DNA from: Diaphorobacter nitroreducens
Lineage (GTDB): Bacteria > Pseudomonadota > Gammaproteobacteria > Burkholderiales > Burkholderiaceae_C
Reading direction: 5' to 3'
Assembly (NCBI GenBank): GCA_003755025.1
Contig: RJVL01000007.1
Location: 205,711 to 269,710 of the forward strand
Length of the DNA: 64,000 nucleotides
Positions 62,002-64,000 of this stretch are shown here, in pieces. The position numbers and the translations under genes are program-made. Within the stretch, counting starts at the first letter, position 1, and each line of letters begins with the position of its first letter. A model generated the notes under the pieces. The model saw nothing but the letters and a program-made list of their open reading frames with translations. It made no database searches and was not told the origin of the DNA.

Positions 62002-62962
62002 GTCGGAGTGTCCAAACGCCGTGGGGAGACTTGCCCACTTGAACGGCCCGTGCCACCTTGCGCTCCACCGTGTCGATCACGAGCATCTTGCGCGCCCAGC
62101 GGGCGCTGACGTAGAGCCAGCGGCCATCCGCCGAGACATCCATGCAGTCCGGCCCGCCGGGCGCCGGATAGCCATCCACCACGCGCAGCGCCTGCATGTC
62201 GATCTTGCTGATGGTATTGGCCACTCGGTTGCTCACGAACAAATGGCGGCCGTCGCCCGCAGCGCGAAAGGCATGGGCGCCATCTCCCGTCTTGATGCGT
62301 TGCACGCTGCGCGGCTGCTCACCGGCAATATCGAAGACCTCCACGCTATCGCTGCCGGTAAGGCCGACAAAAAGATGCTTGCCGTCCGGGCTGCCGTACA
62401 CATCCGCCGGCATGGCACCTGTCTTCGTACGCCACTTGATCTTTTGCGTCGATATATCGATGGCCACCAGCTCATCGCTATCCTGCATGGTCGAATACAC
62501 CGTGCGGCTGCCGGCATCAATCCACAGGTGGCTTGGCGTCTTGCCAGTGGACACGCGCTGCACGAGCGTGAGCTCCTTGCCGTCCCAACGGTAGAAGTCC
62601 ACATGGTTGAGGCGGTTGGCGGCCGTGACCAGCCATTTCATGTCGGGTGAAAACCGCAAGTGGTAAGGATCCACGATCCCCCGCACCGTACGCTGCACTT
62701 GCGCAGTGGCCGGGTCCACGAAGGTCAGGCTATCGCCGAGCGCGTTGGCAACAATCAGCGATTTCTCGTCAGGCGTGAGGTACAGGTGGTGCGGCTCCTT
62801 GCCAGTGGCAATACGGCCGATTTCGGTCCAGGTCGCGGGGTCGATGACGCTGATGTCCGCCTGCAGCGAATTGAGAACGAACACCGGTGGCTCACTCGCA
62901 CCAGCGGATGTTCCCCACACCAGCCAAGCAGCCCACCACGCGCATGCCACGCGCCTCATCAT
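61988..62962 (-). CDS. YncE-family secreted beta-propeller protein
   Basis: A 324-residue protein with a signal peptide (MMRRVACAWWAAWLVWGTSAGA) followed by about seven blades of the YncE / PQQ-like propeller type. Repeated wording includes ISVIDPATWTEIGRIATGKEPHHLYLTPDEKSLIVAN, SLTFVDPATAQVQRTVRG and SDSVEVFDIAGEQPRSVQRIK. Such proteins bind periplasmic ligands or other proteins; enzyme activity is not expected. The start at 62962 is chosen because it opens a proper signal peptide. An in-frame ATG 12 codons upstream and a GTG near GGGGAG are alternatives. It is cotranscribed with the deacetylase. Confidence 0.83.
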   Translation of the reverse strand: MMRRVACAWWAAWLVWGTSAGASEPPVFVLNSLQADISVIDPATWTEIGRIATGKEPHHLYLTPDEKSLIVANALGDSLTFVDPATAQVQRTVRGIVDPYHLRFSPDMKWLVTAANRLNHVDFYRWDGKELTLVQRVSTGKTPSHLWIDAGSRTVYSTMQDSDELVAIDISTQKIKWRTKTGAMPADVYGSPDGKHLFVGLTGSDSVEVFDIAGEQPRSVQRIKTGDGAHAFRAAGDGRHLFVSNRVANTISKIDMQALRVVDGYPAPGGPDCMDVSADGRWLYVSARWARKMLVIDTVERKVARAVQVGKSPHGVWTLRHAKR

Positions 62963-63121
62963 CTGATTGACCACCCTGCTCCCCTTCCTATTGGGCACCC
63001 GCCTGCGAACATTCGGACATCACTCACAGAAGTGACTTGCAGACAACGGACGCGATGTGCGCGACGTTGACGCAACCGCCTATTGGATCGCGACGGGCGC
63101 AGACCACTTGTCTGTCTTTCG

Positions 63122-63859
63122 CTACCGCAGCAGGGCGAGCTCCTCTTCGCCGAGCCAACGCCACTCCCCCGGCTGCATATCCGCCGGCAATGCCAAACGG
63201 CCGATGTGCGACCGATGCAAGGCTTCCACCCGATTGCCTACCGCGGCAATCATGCGCTTCACTTGGTGGTACTTCCCTTCCGTCAGGGTCAGGTCAAGCA
63301 CATGCGCGTCGACTAGCGCGCAGGCAGCCGCCCGCACAGGGCGTGGGTCATCATCGAGCACCACACCTGCCAGCAAGCGGTCGACCTGTTCCTTGGTCAA
63401 CGGATGCTTGACAGTCACACGGTACACCTTTGGCACATGCTTTTTGGGCGAACTCATGCGGTGGATGAATTGCCCATCGTCACTGAGTAACAGCAAACCG
63501 GTGGTGTCCTGGTCCAAGCGCCCCACGGCCTGCACACCATCTACAGAACCCTTGCTGGGCCTCTGCCTAAGAGGAGCGGGCAACAACGTGTAGATGCTGG
63601 GATAGGCCGATGGCTTCTGCGAACACTCGGTTCCTGCAGGCTTATGGAGCATGACATAGGCCTTGGGTTGGTATGGCCAATCCACTCCTTGAACGCGCAA
63701 CACCAAACCTTCGACATCAATATCCTGCGTCGCGTCTTGGCTGATCGTGGGCTCTCGGGTGCCTGTCGCATGAATGGCAACTCTGCCCTGCTGAATCAAG
63801 CCGGCGCAAATGCGGCGCGTGCCGAATCCTTGCGAATAGAGAATGTCCTGAAGCTGCAT
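63122..63859 (-). CDS. rsuA: 16S rRNA pseudouridine(516) synthase family protein
   Basis: A 245-residue RNA modification enzyme. The S4-like RNA-binding domain is at the N-terminus (LQDILYSQGFGTRRICAGLIQQGRVAI). The catalytic motif GRLDQDTTGLLLLSDDG has the nucleophilic Asp. Further family motifs are YVMLHKPAGTECS, KVYRVTVKHPL and LTEGKYHQVKRMIAAVGNRVEALHRSHIGRL. It best fits the RsuA branch, which modifies U516 of 16S rRNA; the close RluE/RluF branches cannot be fully excluded. It lies downstream of a 5S rRNA gene on the same strand, separated by a terminator. Confidence 0.92.
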   Translation of the reverse strand: MQLQDILYSQGFGTRRICAGLIQQGRVAIHATGTREPTISQDATQDIDVEGLVLRVQGVDWPYQPKAYVMLHKPAGTECSQKPSAYPSIYTLLPAPLRQRPSKGSVDGVQAVGRLDQDTTGLLLLSDDGQFIHRMSSPKKHVPKVYRVTVKHPLTKEQVDRLLAGVVLDDDPRPVRAAACALVDAHVLDLTLTEGKYHQVKRMIAAVGNRVEALHRSHIGRLALPADMQPGEWRWLGEEELALLR

Positions 63860-63884
63860 GAAATACGACGTTATCGCTACAAAG

Positions 63885-63920
63885 CAAAACGCCCTCCCAC
63901 TGTTTTAGTGGGAGGGCGGT
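63885..63920 (-). terminator. Terminator of the rRNA operon
   Basis: Stem CGCCCTCCCACT / AGTGGGAGGGCG (12 bp) with loop GTTTT. On the minus strand it is followed by TTTT (63886-63889). It lies just beyond the 5S rRNA 3' end. Confidence 0.92.
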
Positions 63921-63931
63921 TTGGGCTGTAA

Positions 63932-64000
63932 GAGCCTGACGATGACCTACTTTCACACGGGAACCCGCACTATCATCGGCGCGAAGTCGTTTCACTGTCC
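63932..64000 (-). rRNA. rrf: 5S rRNA, 3' part (window edge)
   Basis: On the minus strand the bases read as the 3' half of bacterial 5S rRNA: GTGAAACGACTTCGCGCCGA, then ATGATAGTG and a stem-loop, ending GTAGGTCATCGTCAGGC. The 5' half lies outside the window, so an rrn operon is expected upstream. Confidence 0.92.

Noticed and set aside
1..64000. CRISPR arrays, insertion sequences, prophage or integrase genes
   Set aside because: No regularly spaced identical repeats, no transposase or integrase motifs and no att-like duplications at the tRNA genes were seen.

Overview
The window is GC-rich (roughly two thirds G+C), gene-dense bacterial chromosome. Several features point to a betaproteobacterium of the Comamonadaceae (Acidovorax / Alicycliphilus / Diaphorobacter type). 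These are the order tig-clpP-clpX-lon ... hupB-ppiD, a DUF1631 protein, DUF3703 and DUF411 metal-cluster proteins, hpnCDE, and a short interspersed repeat that I recall as common in this family. No phage, transposase, plasmid or CRISPR signature is visible. Assignment to a genus is not possible from the sequence alone.

Region by region. 1-0.9 kb (minus): an MlaE-type lipid ABC permease and the first codons of the next gene. 1.0-12.2 kb: a metal-resistance block. A CadR/PbrR-type MerR regulator diverges from a Zn/Cd/Pb P1B-ATPase, followed by DUF3703 and a YitT membrane protein. Then comes a copper/silver set on the plus strand: CopL-like protein, small secreted protein, TolC-type lipoprotein, multicopper oxidase, CopI-type cupredoxin, DUF411, CusF-like chaperone and a Cu/Ag P1B-ATPase. 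12.2-14.6 kb: P1-family peptidase and a membrane-anchored TAXI protein. 14.6-22.5 kb: DUF1631, EttA, an RhlE helicase with a long Gly-rich tail, and an M14 lipoprotein peptidase. 22.7-23.9 kb: tRNA-Arg, three very small hypothetical genes and tRNA-His.

23.9-36.9 kb (all minus strand) is the protein quality-control neighbourhood: tig, clpP, clpX, lon, then tRNA-Gly, tRNA-Cys, tRNA-Gly, tRNA-Leu, a DUF6806-like gene, uvrC, pgsA, hupB, tRNA-Val and ppiD. A second tRNA-Leu lies just upstream of tig. 36.9-41.4 kb: an RND efflux pair under a TetR-type operator with no adjacent regulator gene. 41.4-46.8 kb: the squalene (hopanoid precursor) genes hpnC, hpnD and hpnE, interleaved on the other strand with an MGDG-synthase-like glycosyltransferase and an LpxH-like phosphoesterase. 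46.8-53.2 kb: YihY/BrkB protein, DUF2069, a FAD-linked oxidase, thyA, folA, exonuclease III and a DUF2383 protein.

53.4-58.4 kb: the nitrogen-control unit ntrC, ntrB, a small secreted protein and glnA, with a sigma-54 promoter and an NtrC site in front of glnA. 58.4-63.9 kb: molybdopterin-binding protein, EI24 membrane protein, sterol-desaturase-like protein, polysaccharide deacetylase, YncE-type beta-propeller and RsuA pseudouridine synthase. The window ends in the 3' part of a 5S rRNA gene and its terminator.

The most unusual signal is a ~50-bp imperfectly palindromic repeat present nine times. It is not confined to spacers. In two unrelated genes, read in the same frame, it encodes the signal-peptide core and an Ala-Ser-Ala cleavage motif. 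Elsewhere it supplies stop codons for convergent genes, a protein C-terminus and a ribosome-binding site.
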